A DNA stretch of 64,000 nt from Lachnospiraceae bacterium. Its GTDB lineage: Bacteria; Bacillota; Clostridia; Lachnospirales; Lachnospiraceae. The stretch lies in contig CAAGFJ010000084.1 in assembly GCA_900769115.1 (NCBI GenBank), positions 1 through 64,000 of the forward strand, given 5' to 3'. Shown piece by piece: positions 44,961-54,317 of this stretch; the stretch's first letter is position 1, and each line of letters starts with the position of its first letter. The position numbers were made by a program, and so were the translations under genes. The notes below the pieces were generated by a model. That model worked only from the letters and a program-made list of their open reading frames with translations, ran no database searches and had not been told where the DNA came from.

Positions 44961-45093
44961 ATATAAAATAGAGTTGACATGTATGCATATACATAGTACT
45001 GTGCAGAAACAGAGTGTAGATTTGATTCTACTTTATTTTTGGATAAGTAGAAACGAATATATGTTTTAATTCTGATTGAAGAAGGAGGATAAT

Positions 45094-45771
45094 ATGGAGC
45101 AGGAAAAAATAAAACAGTTAAATATGAAGGTAGATAAGAAGATATGGCAAGCGTTTGAGGAGTATTTAGATCAAAAGAATGTACCTACCATACGAGAAGG
45201 TTTAGAGTATGTACTTGAGAAAGCTGTGAAAGAAGATATCTTTGAAGGATATTCTTCGGTAACAATGAGTCGGGGCATCTTCTTTTCAGAGTTGTTAAGG
45301 TTGTTAAGTGAGAGAGGAAATAATTATGGAGCAAAAGTTGTTAAAGATGGAAAAACCAAATATATCAATGTAAATGGATTTTTGGTATATCCAGTGTATA
45401 AAGTGATGGGAGATGAGAGCCAGGTCATGCAGATTTCTAGCAAGGCTGTCTCAAAACTATATCAGAAAAGTACGGAGATGGAGCTGACACCATGTATTGT
45501 TATCTGTCTTATCTTATATGATGAGGTGATAGTCAGGGCATTTAATCCGAACTGTTTGGAATTGGGTATACCGAAGGAAACAGTTAGTAGTGTATTCATT
45601 TCATCGTTGAATGCGGTTTACTTGCGTACTAGGACTCAGTGTGAAATTGATAATATCAAAGCATTGAATATAAAGGGTGGTATAGCAGGAGTTTTTGATA
45701 ACACTGTAATGAATAGATTAGAGAAAAATATTGAAAAGAGAAGAAAAGGAGAAGAATATGAATTACAATGA
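45094..45771 (+). CDS. Unknown protein with RHH-like N-terminus
   Basis: 225 residues. The first 45 (LNMKVDKKIWQAFEEYLDQKN..) look like a ribbon-helix-helix DNA-binding arm followed by VPTIREGLEYVLEKA. The rest is unrecognised, with a hydrophobic core strand CIVICLILYDEVIV. AAGGAGG precedes ATG 45094. It overlaps the next gene by 14 bp, so both products are made together. Confidence 0.5.
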   Translation: MEQEKIKQLNMKVDKKIWQAFEEYLDQKNVPTIREGLEYVLEKAVKEDIFEGYSSVTMSRGIFFSELLRLLSERGNNYGAKVVKDGKTKYINVNGFLVYPVYKVMGDESQVMQISSKAVSKLYQKSTEMELTPCIVICLILYDEVIVRAFNPNCLELGIPKETVSSVFISSLNAVYLRTRTQCEIDNIKALNIKGGIAGVFDNTVMNRLEKNIEKRRKGEEYELQ

Positions 45772-46246
45772 TGAAAGAGCTGCAAAGCAGTTAGGAAATT
45801 TTGGGGAACAGTTAGTTATGTTTTTGATAGGTCGAATCTATGAACATAGGGTTGCGTATGTAGACCATGTTGGAGCAGACATAATAGCAACTGACAGAGA
45901 CGGAAAAAGATATGCTATTTCTGTGAAATCGCGTGTTTTTAGTACAGATGGACCGCAGCATCCGTTTGACAAGGATCAGCAGCAGAAATTAGAGGCTTTT
46001 GCGAAGGATTTTGGACTGATTCCTACAGTTGCATTTGTTTGTATTGATGGTGTGGAACCAGGCAGTAATATAGATGTGTATATTCTTGAATTGCAAGATT
46101 TTAGAAATATGGCTAATAAAGTGAAGGGAATTACCTCAACAGGTATAAATGGAGAGACATTGCATTTTAGTAATGCCTTAGCAAATCAGTGTTTTTTGCA
46201 GAATAATGATTTGATTAATTTTCATCGGTTAACATTAAGCTGTTAA
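45758..46246 (+). CDS. Putative PD-(D/E)XK nuclease-like protein
   Basis: 162 residues. GNFGEQLVMFLIG gives the leading Glu helix; HVGADIIATDRDGKRYAISVKSR gives the GxD...(S)xK core of the PD-(D/E)XK fold, with Ser replacing the usual Glu. This resembles archaeal Holliday-junction resolvase or Mrr-like cores. Cytoplasmic. Coupled with the RHH-like protein upstream. Function (defence, recombination or element maintenance) is open. Confidence 0.55.
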   Translation: MNYNDERAAKQLGNFGEQLVMFLIGRIYEHRVAYVDHVGADIIATDRDGKRYAISVKSRVFSTDGPQHPFDKDQQQKLEAFAKDFGLIPTVAFVCIDGVEPGSNIDVYILELQDFRNMANKVKGITSTGINGETLHFSNALANQCFLQNNDLINFHRLTLSC

Positions 46247-46304
46247 AGAGTTTATTATTAAGTCTATATAATAATATTGTTATATACAATGCATAAATTT
46301 TATT

Positions 46305-46337
46305 GGCGGGAGATTTTCTCCTGCCTTTTCTTTTTGC
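46305..46337 (+). terminator. Terminator closing the accessory module
   Basis: GGCGGGAGA and TCTCCTGCC with a short T loop, then TTTTCTTTTT. Confidence 0.75.
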
Positions 46338-46552
46338 AATCTTTTATATACTACCACCAATTTCCCCTATATCCCCCAACGCTATTTTTGTGTACTTGGA
46401 CGAATCGTTTGTGCAAGGGGGAGAAATTAAGCTGTCAGGGAAGTTGCGTTTTTGTCTATTGGGGAAGTTCTACGTTTTTAGGTTGAAACTGGAGAATAGA
46501 TGAGATATACTACACTCACATTCCACGAAGGAGCAGGAAAGGAGAGTATCTG

Positions 46553-47440
46553 ATGCATTATGTAATAGGAGATGTTCATGGATGCTATGACGAGATGATG
46601 GCGCTTTTGCATAAGATTGAGTCGCAGGATTCTATGGCAAAGTATATCTTTGTAGGCGATTTCATAGATCGAGGTCCGCAGGTGTGGAAAACACTTACAT
46701 GGATGATGGAGCATATCCGAGTGGGTGGAAAGTATCAGTCGGTTGTCGGTAATCATGAGTTCATGATTGAAGAATGGTATCGTGATGGGTTCCTACCTTG
46801 GTGGCAGGAGACGAACGGAACAGATATCGCATATTTTCCAACAACGTATTATGATTTCTCCCGGAGACTACGTGAGAATGTGAGGGTGTGTCCGGAAAAC
46901 ATTGAACCAATTGTTACATTTTTCCAATCTATGCCGTATACCATTGAAATCGAATTGAAGCGAGGTATTCGTTATCATATTGTGCATGGTTGGTTGCCTC
47001 CAGAATCACTTGCATATGGACGAAAGCGCGAATACGCAGTTTGGGAGCGAAGGTATACGGGTAATTATGAGTCGGAAGATGTGATCATTCACGGACACAC
47101 TCCAACCTTTTTAAGGGACTATCAGATGGTTGAGTCACATGAAATGCAATGGCCAGGTAGAATTGGATATCGTAAAAATGCAATTAATGTTGATTGTGGT
47201 TGCTGTTTTGCCAAGAACATGGAATATCCGTGTGCGTTAGGGGCAATCTGTTTGGAAACCTTAGAGGAGATATATTCCCGTAGTGTTGAAGAGGTATTTG
47301 ATCAGAAACAGAAGTGGGAAGATATTTACTCAAAAGCAGAGGCAGAAAAACGTGCACAGGAATATGAGAAAAAGTATCCGAGAGTTCCAAACCGGTATCG
47401 GGAGGAGATACTGCAACGGTTGCGGAATGTTCCGACATAG
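46553..47440 (+). CDS. PPP-family metallophosphatase
   Basis: 295 residues. GDVHGCYDE, GDFIDRGPQ and GNHEFM are the PPP/ApaH signature; HGHTP later completes the metal site. Family members dephosphorylate proteins, Ap4A or RNA 2',3' ends (the central module of bacterial Pnkp belongs here). The gene ends 18 bp before a metallophosphoesterase-RNA ligase fusion, which points toward RNA end processing, but this is inference. GGAAAGGAG precedes the ATG. Confidence 0.8.
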   Translation: MHYVIGDVHGCYDEMMALLHKIESQDSMAKYIFVGDFIDRGPQVWKTLTWMMEHIRVGGKYQSVVGNHEFMIEEWYRDGFLPWWQETNGTDIAYFPTTYYDFSRRLRENVRVCPENIEPIVTFFQSMPYTIEIELKRGIRYHIVHGWLPPESLAYGRKREYAVWERRYTGNYESEDVIIHGHTPTFLRDYQMVESHEMQWPGRIGYRKNAINVDCGCCFAKNMEYPCALGAICLETLEEIYSRSVEEVFDQKQKWEDIYSKAEAEKRAQEYEKKYPRVPNRYREEILQRLRNVPT

Positions 47441-47458
47441 TGGGAAAGGGGCAAGAAA

Positions 47459-48952
47459 ATGAATCTGTATATAAGCGATCTTCATTTTGGTCATAAGAAT
47501 GTAATACGTATGGACGGGCGGCCGTTTGTGGATGTGGAAGAGATGGATGAGGTAATGATCGCGTTATGGAATGCTAAGGTGAAGACGGAAGATCATGTGT
47601 ATATTCTGGGGGATGTCTGCATGCGGAATGAGAAGCCGGCAGAGTGGTATTTGGAGCAATTGGCAGGACATAAACATCTGATATGCGGAAACCATGATGG
47701 CAGTCTGCTGAAAAATGACAAGGCATTGGCGTGTTTCGATTCAGTTGATAAGATGGGACATCTAAGAGATGGCAACTATACTCTTTGTATGTGTCACTAT
47801 CCGATTGCGGATTGGTATAGAAGACATCGGGGAACATGGCTGGTGTATGGTCATATTCATAACAGGCGGGATGATACATATGCATTTATGAAGACAAGAG
47901 AATGTGCCCTAAATGCGGGTGCATGTTTAAATGGGTATGTGCCTTGTACGTTTGATGAATTGATTGAGAATAATAAAATATTTCAAGAAAGAGAGGATAA
48001 TGATATGCAACAGAAGAAATTTATGGATATTGAGAGAATAAAGGACTCTAATATAGGTAATTTTTATATCGGAGATGAGATTGTGATACAGGAGAAGGTA
48101 GATGGGTCTAATTCGTCTATCCGATATGATAAAGATACAAAGAAATTAGCAGCATTTTCCAGAAAGAATCCGCTGTCTAACCAATTGACATTGCGTGGTT
48201 TTTGGGAGTATTCCCAGTCGTTAGACCCTGCAGAGTATGCGGAGGAAGAGAAATATGTAGTATTCGGGGAGTGGCTTGTGAAGCATGCAGTTGCGTATGA
48301 AAAGGATGCATATAATAAATGGTATGTATATGATATATACGATACGGAGAAGGGCGAATATTTACTGCAGACAGAGGTGAAAGCGTTCTGCGAGAAACAT
48401 CATTTACTGTATGTTAAGACATTCTACACAGGACCATTTATTTCCTGGGAGCATTGTCGAAGCTTTGTTGGACAGTCGGATATCGCAATCGATCAGGGCG
48501 AGGGAGTTGTGATTAAGAATCAGACAAGATTAAATGATAACGATACAAATGCGCCTAGTGTCATTAAGATTATCAGTCAACAATATGATGAGGTGCGTGA
48601 GCGAGCACGTGATTCAACCCAAAAGAGGAAGGAGGAAGATCCGGAGCGGAAGAAAGAAAGAGAAGAGGCGCTTGCGGCAGTAGAAAGTATTGTAACACGA
48701 AGACGTGTAGAGAAAGAGCTTGATAAGATGATTGATGAAGGGTTGCTGCCTGAGCAGTTGGAGGCACAGCATTTATCCATTATAAAAGGAACGCTTCTCA
48801 AGCGTGTATATGAAGATTGTAAGAAGGAAGAGCCGGAGATGGTTGAGCAGTATAAGCGATATTTTGGCAAGCTGTGTGGAGGACAGGCACTTCAATTTGC
48901 GAAGAAAATTGTGTTTGAGGCAGAGAATAAAAGGCGAAGGGATGAAGCATAG
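47459..48952 (+). CDS. Metallophosphoesterase-RNA ligase fusion
   Basis: 497 residues in one uninterrupted frame. Residues 1-175 are a calcineurin-like phosphoesterase: YISDLHFGHKNV, LGDVCM, CGNHDG, MCHYPI and YGHIHNR. Residues about 185-370 are a nucleotidyltransferase: VIQEKVDGSNSS with nucleophile Lys213, then VFGEWLVKH and GEGVVIKNQ, the motif set of T4 Rnl2-type RNA ligases. A charged helical C-terminus follows. An internal ATG at 48005 has GAGAGG just upstream, so the ligase might also be made alone. It likely repairs or joins RNA ends with the phosphatase encoded upstream. No polynucleotide kinase is nearby. Confidence 0.8.
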   Translation: MNLYISDLHFGHKNVIRMDGRPFVDVEEMDEVMIALWNAKVKTEDHVYILGDVCMRNEKPAEWYLEQLAGHKHLICGNHDGSLLKNDKALACFDSVDKMGHLRDGNYTLCMCHYPIADWYRRHRGTWLVYGHIHNRRDDTYAFMKTRECALNAGACLNGYVPCTFDELIENNKIFQEREDNDMQQKKFMDIERIKDSNIGNFYIGDEIVIQEKVDGSNSSIRYDKDTKKLAAFSRKNPLSNQLTLRGFWEYSQSLDPAEYAEEEKYVVFGEWLVKHAVAYEKDAYNKWYVYDIYDTEKGEYLLQTEVKAFCEKHHLLYVKTFYTGPFISWEHCRSFVGQSDIAIDQGEGVVIKNQTRLNDNDTNAPSVIKIISQQYDEVRERARDSTQKRKEEDPERKKEREEALAAVESIVTRRRVEKELDKMIDEGLLPEQLEAQHLSIIKGTLLKRVYEDCKKEEPEMVEQYKRYFGKLCGGQALQFAKKIVFEAENKRRRDEA

Positions 48953-49000
48953 AGAAGAGTAGGAGGAAAAGAATTATAGGATAAGGAAATAAAGAATAAG

Positions 49001-49034
49001 AAGGTGTATGATCGTAAGATGGTACACCTTTTGT
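49001..49034 (+). terminator. Terminator after the RNA ligase gene
   Basis: AAGGTGTA pairs with TACACCTT across a 14-nt loop, followed by TTG. Confidence 0.5.
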
Positions 49035-49160
49035 CGTGCTTGCAATATATGATGTTCCAATATCGGAATGCAATTGCTATATTGGGAATGATGTGGTATA
49101 AAGAATTACAGATATATGATTTATAATGAATGGTAATTGATAAAAAGTGAGGCATACAAG

Positions 49161-50516
49161 ATGAAGACTGAAAAGAAGAACAAATATGAGATAGACATGT
49201 GCAATGGTTCCATATTGGATAAATTGATATCCTTTTCGATTCCATTGATGTTATCCGGAATCTTACAATTGTTATTTAATGCGGTGGATATTATCGTAGT
49301 TGGACGATTTACCGGAAGTGAAGCATTGGCGGCGGTTGGTTCAACAACGGCACTGATCAATGTATTTGTGAATCTGTTTATCGGAATCTCGTTAGGAGCG
49401 AATGTATTGGCGGCAAGATTCTATGCAACCGGGCAGGATAAGGAGATGTCAGAGACGGTGCATACATCAATCACACTTGCACTAATTAGCGGAATTGTGA
49501 TGGGGCTTGTGGGAATCTTAGCGGCTAAGGGAGCCTTAGAGCTTATGGATACACCGGACAATGTGTTGGATCAGGCAACCTTATATATGAGGATCTATTT
49601 TATGGGAATGCCATTTTTCATGTTGTATAACTATGGAGCTGCCATTTTACGGGCGGTGGGAGATACGAAGCGACCATTGTATTTTCTGATTCTTTCCGGC
49701 ACAACCAATGCGATCCTTAATATGTTCTTAGTGATCCGGTTTCATATGGGTGTGGCGGGTGTTGCGATTGCAACGGTCATTTCCCAGTGTATATCATGTG
49801 TGTTAGTGTTGAAGTGCCTATATGATTCGGAAGGCAGTTACCAATTGCGGTTTTCCAAGCTTGGAATGAAAGCGCGCTATGTAAAGCAGATCTTTCAGGT
49901 CGGAGTGCCGGCGGGTATCCAGAGTACGATCATCAATTTCTCAAATGTGTTATTACAGTCATCCGTGAATTCCTTTGGTTCGGTTGCCATGGCTGGTTAT
50001 ACAGCAGCGAACAATATCTTAGGATTCTTATATGTATCAGTGAATTCGATTACACAGGCGTGTATGAGCTTTACCAGCCAGAATTACGGCGTGCGGAAGT
50101 TCAAACGGATGGATAAAGTGTTGCTGGAATGTCTGGGACTGACAGTGGTTGTCGCACTTGTGCTTGGTGGAGGTTCGTATCTGTTTGGTTCCGAACTGAT
50201 GCACATTTATACCAAGAGTGCAGACGTTGTGGCATGTGGTGTGGATATTATGTTATATACAACGGTAACATATTTCCTTTGCGGAATCATGGATCTGTTT
50301 CCGGGAGCATTGCGGGGAATGGGACATTCTACCGTGCCGATGATTCTTTCTGTAATCGGAACGGTTGGAACGAGAATTGTGTGGATCTACCTGGTATTTC
50401 CGTATCATAGAGCGTTGGATTTTTTGTTCATATCATATCCGGTATCGTGGCTATTAACGATTGTAATGCAGGTTGTCTGTTTCTATTTTGTGAGGAAAAA
50501 GGTACATGCGATGTAA
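49161..50516 (+). CDS. MATE-family multidrug/sodium antiporter
   Basis: 451 residues, about twelve membrane helices in two homologous halves (IPLMLSGILQLLFNAVDIIVVGRFTGSEALAAVG and VGVPAGIQSTIINFSN). Exports cationic compounds in exchange for Na+ or H+. Substrate unknown. ATG 49161 with GAGG 9 bp upstream. A YitT gene follows 24 bp downstream. Confidence 0.88.
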   Translation: MKTEKKNKYEIDMCNGSILDKLISFSIPLMLSGILQLLFNAVDIIVVGRFTGSEALAAVGSTTALINVFVNLFIGISLGANVLAARFYATGQDKEMSETVHTSITLALISGIVMGLVGILAAKGALELMDTPDNVLDQATLYMRIYFMGMPFFMLYNYGAAILRAVGDTKRPLYFLILSGTTNAILNMFLVIRFHMGVAGVAIATVISQCISCVLVLKCLYDSEGSYQLRFSKLGMKARYVKQIFQVGVPAGIQSTIINFSNVLLQSSVNSFGSVAMAGYTAANNILGFLYVSVNSITQACMSFTSQNYGVRKFKRMDKVLLECLGLTVVVALVLGGGSYLFGSELMHIYTKSADVVACGVDIMLYTTVTYFLCGIMDLFPGALRGMGHSTVPMILSVIGTVGTRIVWIYLVFPYHRALDFLFISYPVSWLLTIVMQVVCFYFVRKKVHAM

Positions 50517-50540
50517 ATAAGCTGAAATGGAGGGATCATT

Positions 50541-51422
50541 ATGGAAGACTTAAAGAGTAAGAAGTTCTGGCAGCACATTGGAGTTGCGACACTTGGCATG
50601 CTATTGTTTGCCATGGGAATCAATCTGTTTATTGTACCGGCAGATCTGTATAATGGGGGAATCCTTGGTATCAGTCAGATCCTCCGTACAATATTCGTAC
50701 ATTATCTGCATTTGTTTTCAGGTAAGACAGATATTGCAGGTATTATTAACCTGATATTAAATGTGCCCCTTTTTATATTGGCATATGTATCCATTAGCAA
50801 AAGCTTCTTTACAAGAACGTTGATCTGTGTGATCAGCCAGACGATCTTCTTTAGTTTCATACCGATTCCGGCAACACCGATTGTATCCGATTCGCTGACA
50901 GCGAGTATGATCGGCGGAATTATGGCAGGTGCAGGAATTGGAATTGCCTTGCGTTCGGGTGGTTCGAGTGGTGGTATGGATATTGTTGGAATGTATTTTA
51001 CGAAGAAGTATAAGGATTTCAGTGTTGGAAAAGTATCGCTTGCGGTGAACTGTGTGGTATATGGAATCTGTGCGGTATTGTTTGGACTGCCGACGGCAAT
51101 CTACAGTATCATTTATTCGGCAGTTAGTACATTAATGACGGACAAGGCGCATATCCAGAATATCAATGTGGAGGTTATGATCTTCACGAAGGAAGCACCA
51201 GAGCAGATTGTAGATTGTATCGTACATGAATTTCACCGGGATGCGACCTGGTGGGAGGCGAAAGGCGGCTATACCGAGGATAAGACCTACATGGTTATGA
51301 CGATCCTTTCTAAGTATGAATGTGAACATCTGCGTCCGAAGCTCAAAAAGATGGATGAGCATGCATTTGTTGTGGTCAAGGAAGGCATGCGGATTGCGGG
51401 CAAGTATGAGAAGCATTTGTAA
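50541..51422 (+). CDS. YitT-family membrane protein with DUF2179
   Basis: 293 residues. Five or six membrane helices with LYNGGILGISQI and RSGGSSGGMDIVGMY, then a cytoplasmic DUF2179 domain (NVEVMIFTKEAPEQIV). Function unknown in general. GGAGG precedes the ATG. Likely co-transcribed with the MATE gene and ended by the terminator below. Confidence 0.85.
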   Translation: MEDLKSKKFWQHIGVATLGMLLFAMGINLFIVPADLYNGGILGISQILRTIFVHYLHLFSGKTDIAGIINLILNVPLFILAYVSISKSFFTRTLICVISQTIFFSFIPIPATPIVSDSLTASMIGGIMAGAGIGIALRSGGSSGGMDIVGMYFTKKYKDFSVGKVSLAVNCVVYGICAVLFGLPTAIYSIIYSAVSTLMTDKAHIQNINVEVMIFTKEAPEQIVDCIVHEFHRDATWWEAKGGYTEDKTYMVMTILSKYECEHLRPKLKKMDEHAFVVVKEGMRIAGKYEKHL

Positions 51423-51474
51423 GGACTTGACACTTCATAATATAGAAATTATAATAGAATCATCTGAGATTATG

Positions 51475-51506
51475 AATAGACTTCTGACAAGAAGTCTATT
51501 TCTTTG
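51475..51506 (+). terminator. Terminator after yitT
   Basis: AATAGACTTCT, loop GACA, AGAAGTCTATT, then TCTTT. Perfect 11-bp stem. Confidence 0.8.
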
Positions 51507-51557
51507 CTGAGGTATAATAGAGGATTTCATGAATGAATGATAGAAATGGAGGCGCAT

Positions 51558-52463
51558 ATGGAACTTCAACAGTTACAGTATTTTATGGTGGCAGCACAGT
51601 ACGAACATATTACAAAGGCTGCCAATTCTTTGCATATTGCACAGCCGGCACTTTCGCAGTCAATTAAGCGGTTAGAGCAGGAATTAGGAGTCAAGTTATT
51701 TGACCGGAAGAAAGGTGGCATTGCATTAAGTGCACCGGGTAAGTTACTGGTAGAAGAACTGAAGCCGATCATGAAGAGCTTAGATGATCTGCCAAAGAAG
51801 TTGGCGGATACGGCAAGAAAGCAGCATATGACCATTCATTTGAATGTATTGGCAGCATCCGTTCTGGTAACGAATTGTATTATTGCCTATAAGGAAAAGC
51901 ATCCGGAAGTGAACTTCCAGTTTGTACAGAGTCCGTCTTCTATGGATTATGATTTGTGTATTACGGCTACCTTACCAAAGCGGTCTATGGCGGCGAATCA
52001 GACCATACTGGAAGAGAAGTTCTTCCTTGCTGTGCCATCTTCTTCGCCATATGCGGACTACAAGGAGATTGACCTGGCAGAGGTATCGGAGGAAGGATTC
52101 ATTGTGATGACGAATACCAGACCGATCCGTAGTATCTGTGATCAGTTCTGTTTTGAAGCAGGGTTTTCACCGGATATTGTATTTGAGAGTATGAACTTTG
52201 AGTCTGTGCGAAGTCTGATCAGTGCAGGTCTTGGGGTTGGTTTCTGGCCGGAATACTCATGGGAAAGTATCTGGCAGAAGTCGCAGAATGTAGTGCTGCT
52301 GCCGATCAAGAGTCCGGAATGTAAGCGGGATATTATTATCACATATAACCCGCAATTCTCGGATAATCCGATTGTCAAGGATTTCTATGAATTTCTGATT
52401 CAGTTTGCAATGGATTGTAAGGAAGAGAATGAGCGGAATCGTCAGTTAAATGGACGAATCTAG
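51558..52463 (+). CDS. LysR-family transcriptional regulator
   Basis: 301 residues. HITKAANSLHIAQPALSQSIKRLEQELG is the helix-turn-helix; effector domain from about 90. The aminotransferase gene starts 67 bp later on the same strand and may be its target. ATG 51558 with GGAGG 5 bp upstream. Confidence 0.88.
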   Translation: MELQQLQYFMVAAQYEHITKAANSLHIAQPALSQSIKRLEQELGVKLFDRKKGGIALSAPGKLLVEELKPIMKSLDDLPKKLADTARKQHMTIHLNVLAASVLVTNCIIAYKEKHPEVNFQFVQSPSSMDYDLCITATLPKRSMAANQTILEEKFFLAVPSSSPYADYKEIDLAEVSEEGFIVMTNTRPIRSICDQFCFEAGFSPDIVFESMNFESVRSLISAGLGVGFWPEYSWESIWQKSQNVVLLPIKSPECKRDIIITYNPQFSDNPIVKDFYEFLIQFAMDCKEENERNRQLNGRI

Positions 52464-52530
52464 ATAACATAAGAGACAGGTTGAGTTAGGGAAGATAACG
52501 ATGAGGAGCCTGTCAGAGAGGAAGAATAAG

Positions 52531-53712
52531 ATGAGTAGTGAGAGCAAGATTGCTGCAAAGCGGTTAGATCATTTTCAGACCGGAATCTTTGCAGAGTTAA
52601 ATGATAAAAAAGACGAGATGGAGCAAAAAGGCAAGCATATCTACAACCTGTCAGTAGGAACACCGGATTTTGAGCCGCCGAAGCATATTATGGATGCGGT
52701 GTTAGAAGCAGCCAGCAAGCCGGAGAATTATAAGTATTCCCTGCGGGATATCCCAGAACTGTTAGAGGCAGTCTCTGCTTATTATAAGAGACGTTTTGGT
52801 GTGGAGATCGCACCGAATCAGATTACAGGGGTACATGGTACACAGGAAGGAATGGGACATGTTGGAATGGCATTGTTAGATGAGGGTGATCTTGTGTTAT
52901 TGCCGAATCCTGGTTATCCCATCTTTGAGGCAGGTTCTTACTTAAGTGGTGCAGATATGTATTTCTATGATCTGAAGGAAGAGAATGATTTCCTTCCGGT
53001 GTTATCTGAGATTCCGGAAGAGATTGCCAAGAAAGCAAAGCTGATGATCGTATCGTATCCGTATAATCCGGTCTGTCGGACGGCACCAAGATCTTTTTAC
53101 GAAGAGCTAGTAGCATTTGCCAGGAAATATAATATATTTGTTATCCATGATAATGCTTATTCGGATATTATCTATGATGGCAAGGTGGGAGAGTCCTTCC
53201 TGTCAATTCCGGGTGCTATGGATATCGGAGCAGAGTTCTTCTCCTTATCCAAATCATTTAATGTGACCGGTGCAAGAGTTTCCTTCTTTTTAGGAAGAAA
53301 GGATGCAGTAGATGCACTCAAATTATTACGCAGCCAGTTTGACTTTGGAACATTTCTTCCGGTTCAGTATGGTGCGATTGCGGCATTGAATGGATCGAAT
53401 GAATTCGTGAAGGCACAGTGTGCAGAATACCAGAAAAGACGAGATGCCTTGTGTGGAGGCTTCCGCAGCATTGGCTGGAATGTACCGGATAGTCAGGGAA
53501 CGATGTTTGTGTGGGCACCGGTGCCGGAAGGATATACAAGTTCAAGAGAGTTCTGTATGACGATGGTTGAACAGGCAGGCGTCTTATGTACACCGGGAGA
53601 TGCATTCGGGACAGGAGGAGAAGGCTATGTGCGGTTTGCACTGGTAATGCCGCCGGAGGAACTTGCCAAGGTTGTTCAGGCAGTGGATGAGAGTGGAATC
53701 TTACATAGATGA
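52531..53712 (+). CDS. Class I/II pyridoxal-phosphate aminotransferase
   Basis: 393 residues. NLSVGTPDFEPP, GTQEG cofactor loop, PNPGYPIF, YPYNPV, DNAYSDI and the Schiff-base Lys in SLSKSFNVTGAR. Closest in pattern to the LL-diaminopimelate/aspartate-type group, but substrate is not decidable. AGAGGAAG precedes ATG 52531. Confidence 0.88.
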   Translation: MSSESKIAAKRLDHFQTGIFAELNDKKDEMEQKGKHIYNLSVGTPDFEPPKHIMDAVLEAASKPENYKYSLRDIPELLEAVSAYYKRRFGVEIAPNQITGVHGTQEGMGHVGMALLDEGDLVLLPNPGYPIFEAGSYLSGADMYFYDLKEENDFLPVLSEIPEEIAKKAKLMIVSYPYNPVCRTAPRSFYEELVAFARKYNIFVIHDNAYSDIIYDGKVGESFLSIPGAMDIGAEFFSLSKSFNVTGARVSFFLGRKDAVDALKLLRSQFDFGTFLPVQYGAIAALNGSNEFVKAQCAEYQKRRDALCGGFRSIGWNVPDSQGTMFVWAPVPEGYTSSREFCMTMVEQAGVLCTPGDAFGTGGEGYVRFALVMPPEELAKVVQAVDESGILHR

Positions 53713-54154
53713 TCGCAATATAGAGATCTGTGGTTTGGTCGGATATTTCTCTTATGAGATGATCGGTTATGCGGAACCAAAGCTGCATTTGAAAAAGAGT
53801 GATTTTGATGATTATAAGTTAATGCTATTTGATAAAGTAATTGCTTATGACCATTTGAAGCAGAAGATCAGCGTGATCGCCAATTACCGGAGTGAGGATG
53901 GCGAGAAAGGATATAAGAAAGCATTACTTGAGATTGAGAAGATGATCCATCTCATTCAGGATACCACGCCATTAGCGGAGGAAGAGGCAGATAAGAACGT
54001 GGAATTTACCTGTAACCTTTCCGGGGAAGAATATTGCGATATGGTAGAAAAGACCAAGCATTATATCCGGGAGGGAGATATCTTTCAGGGTGTTATTTCC
54101 AGAAGACGTGCAGGGTTCAAAAAGAGATGCATGTCTGACTTTTTTGCGTTATAG
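53703..54154 (+). pseudogene. trpE: Anthranilate synthase component I (trpE) internal fragment
   Basis: About 140 residues match the middle of TrpE: CGLVGYFSYEMIGYAEPKL, LMLFDKVIAYDHLKQKI, and LSGEEYCDMVEKTKHYIREG ending near GDIFQ. Both the N-terminal portion and the whole catalytic C-terminal half are missing, and there is no start codon or ribosome site. The fragment abuts the aminotransferase stop on the left and ends where dispersed element copy C begins, suggesting an old deletion or insertion. Confidence 0.75.
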
Positions 54155-54250
54155 GAAGGTTCGCTCTATAAAGCAAAAATGCGCCGCTAAGAATGCATAC
54201 CTTGCAGAGAAGAAGATAATTGCTTCACAATTCTGCGATTCTTTGTTCTT
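54148..54250. repeat. Four-hairpin dispersed element, copy C (truncated)
   Basis: Shares TTATAGGA...CTATAA, the AGAGAAGAAGATAATTGCTTC block and the end TTCTTTGTTC with copies A and B. The last hairpin is lost. It adjoins the broken trpE fragment. Confidence 0.65.
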
Positions 54251-54317
54251 GTAAATCAATGCAAAACTAAGTACAATAGAATGAATAATCAGTATTTCAT
54301 AGAGAAGAAGGGTGAAT

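Noticed and set aside
46277..46503. Two overlapping hydrophobic frames after the nuclease-like gene
   Set aside because: They run through a terminator, lack ribosome sites and have low-complexity composition.
46553..48952. Complete Pnkp/Hen1-type RNA repair operon
   Set aside because: No kinase and no methyltransferase domain were found in either gene or in the adjacent genes.
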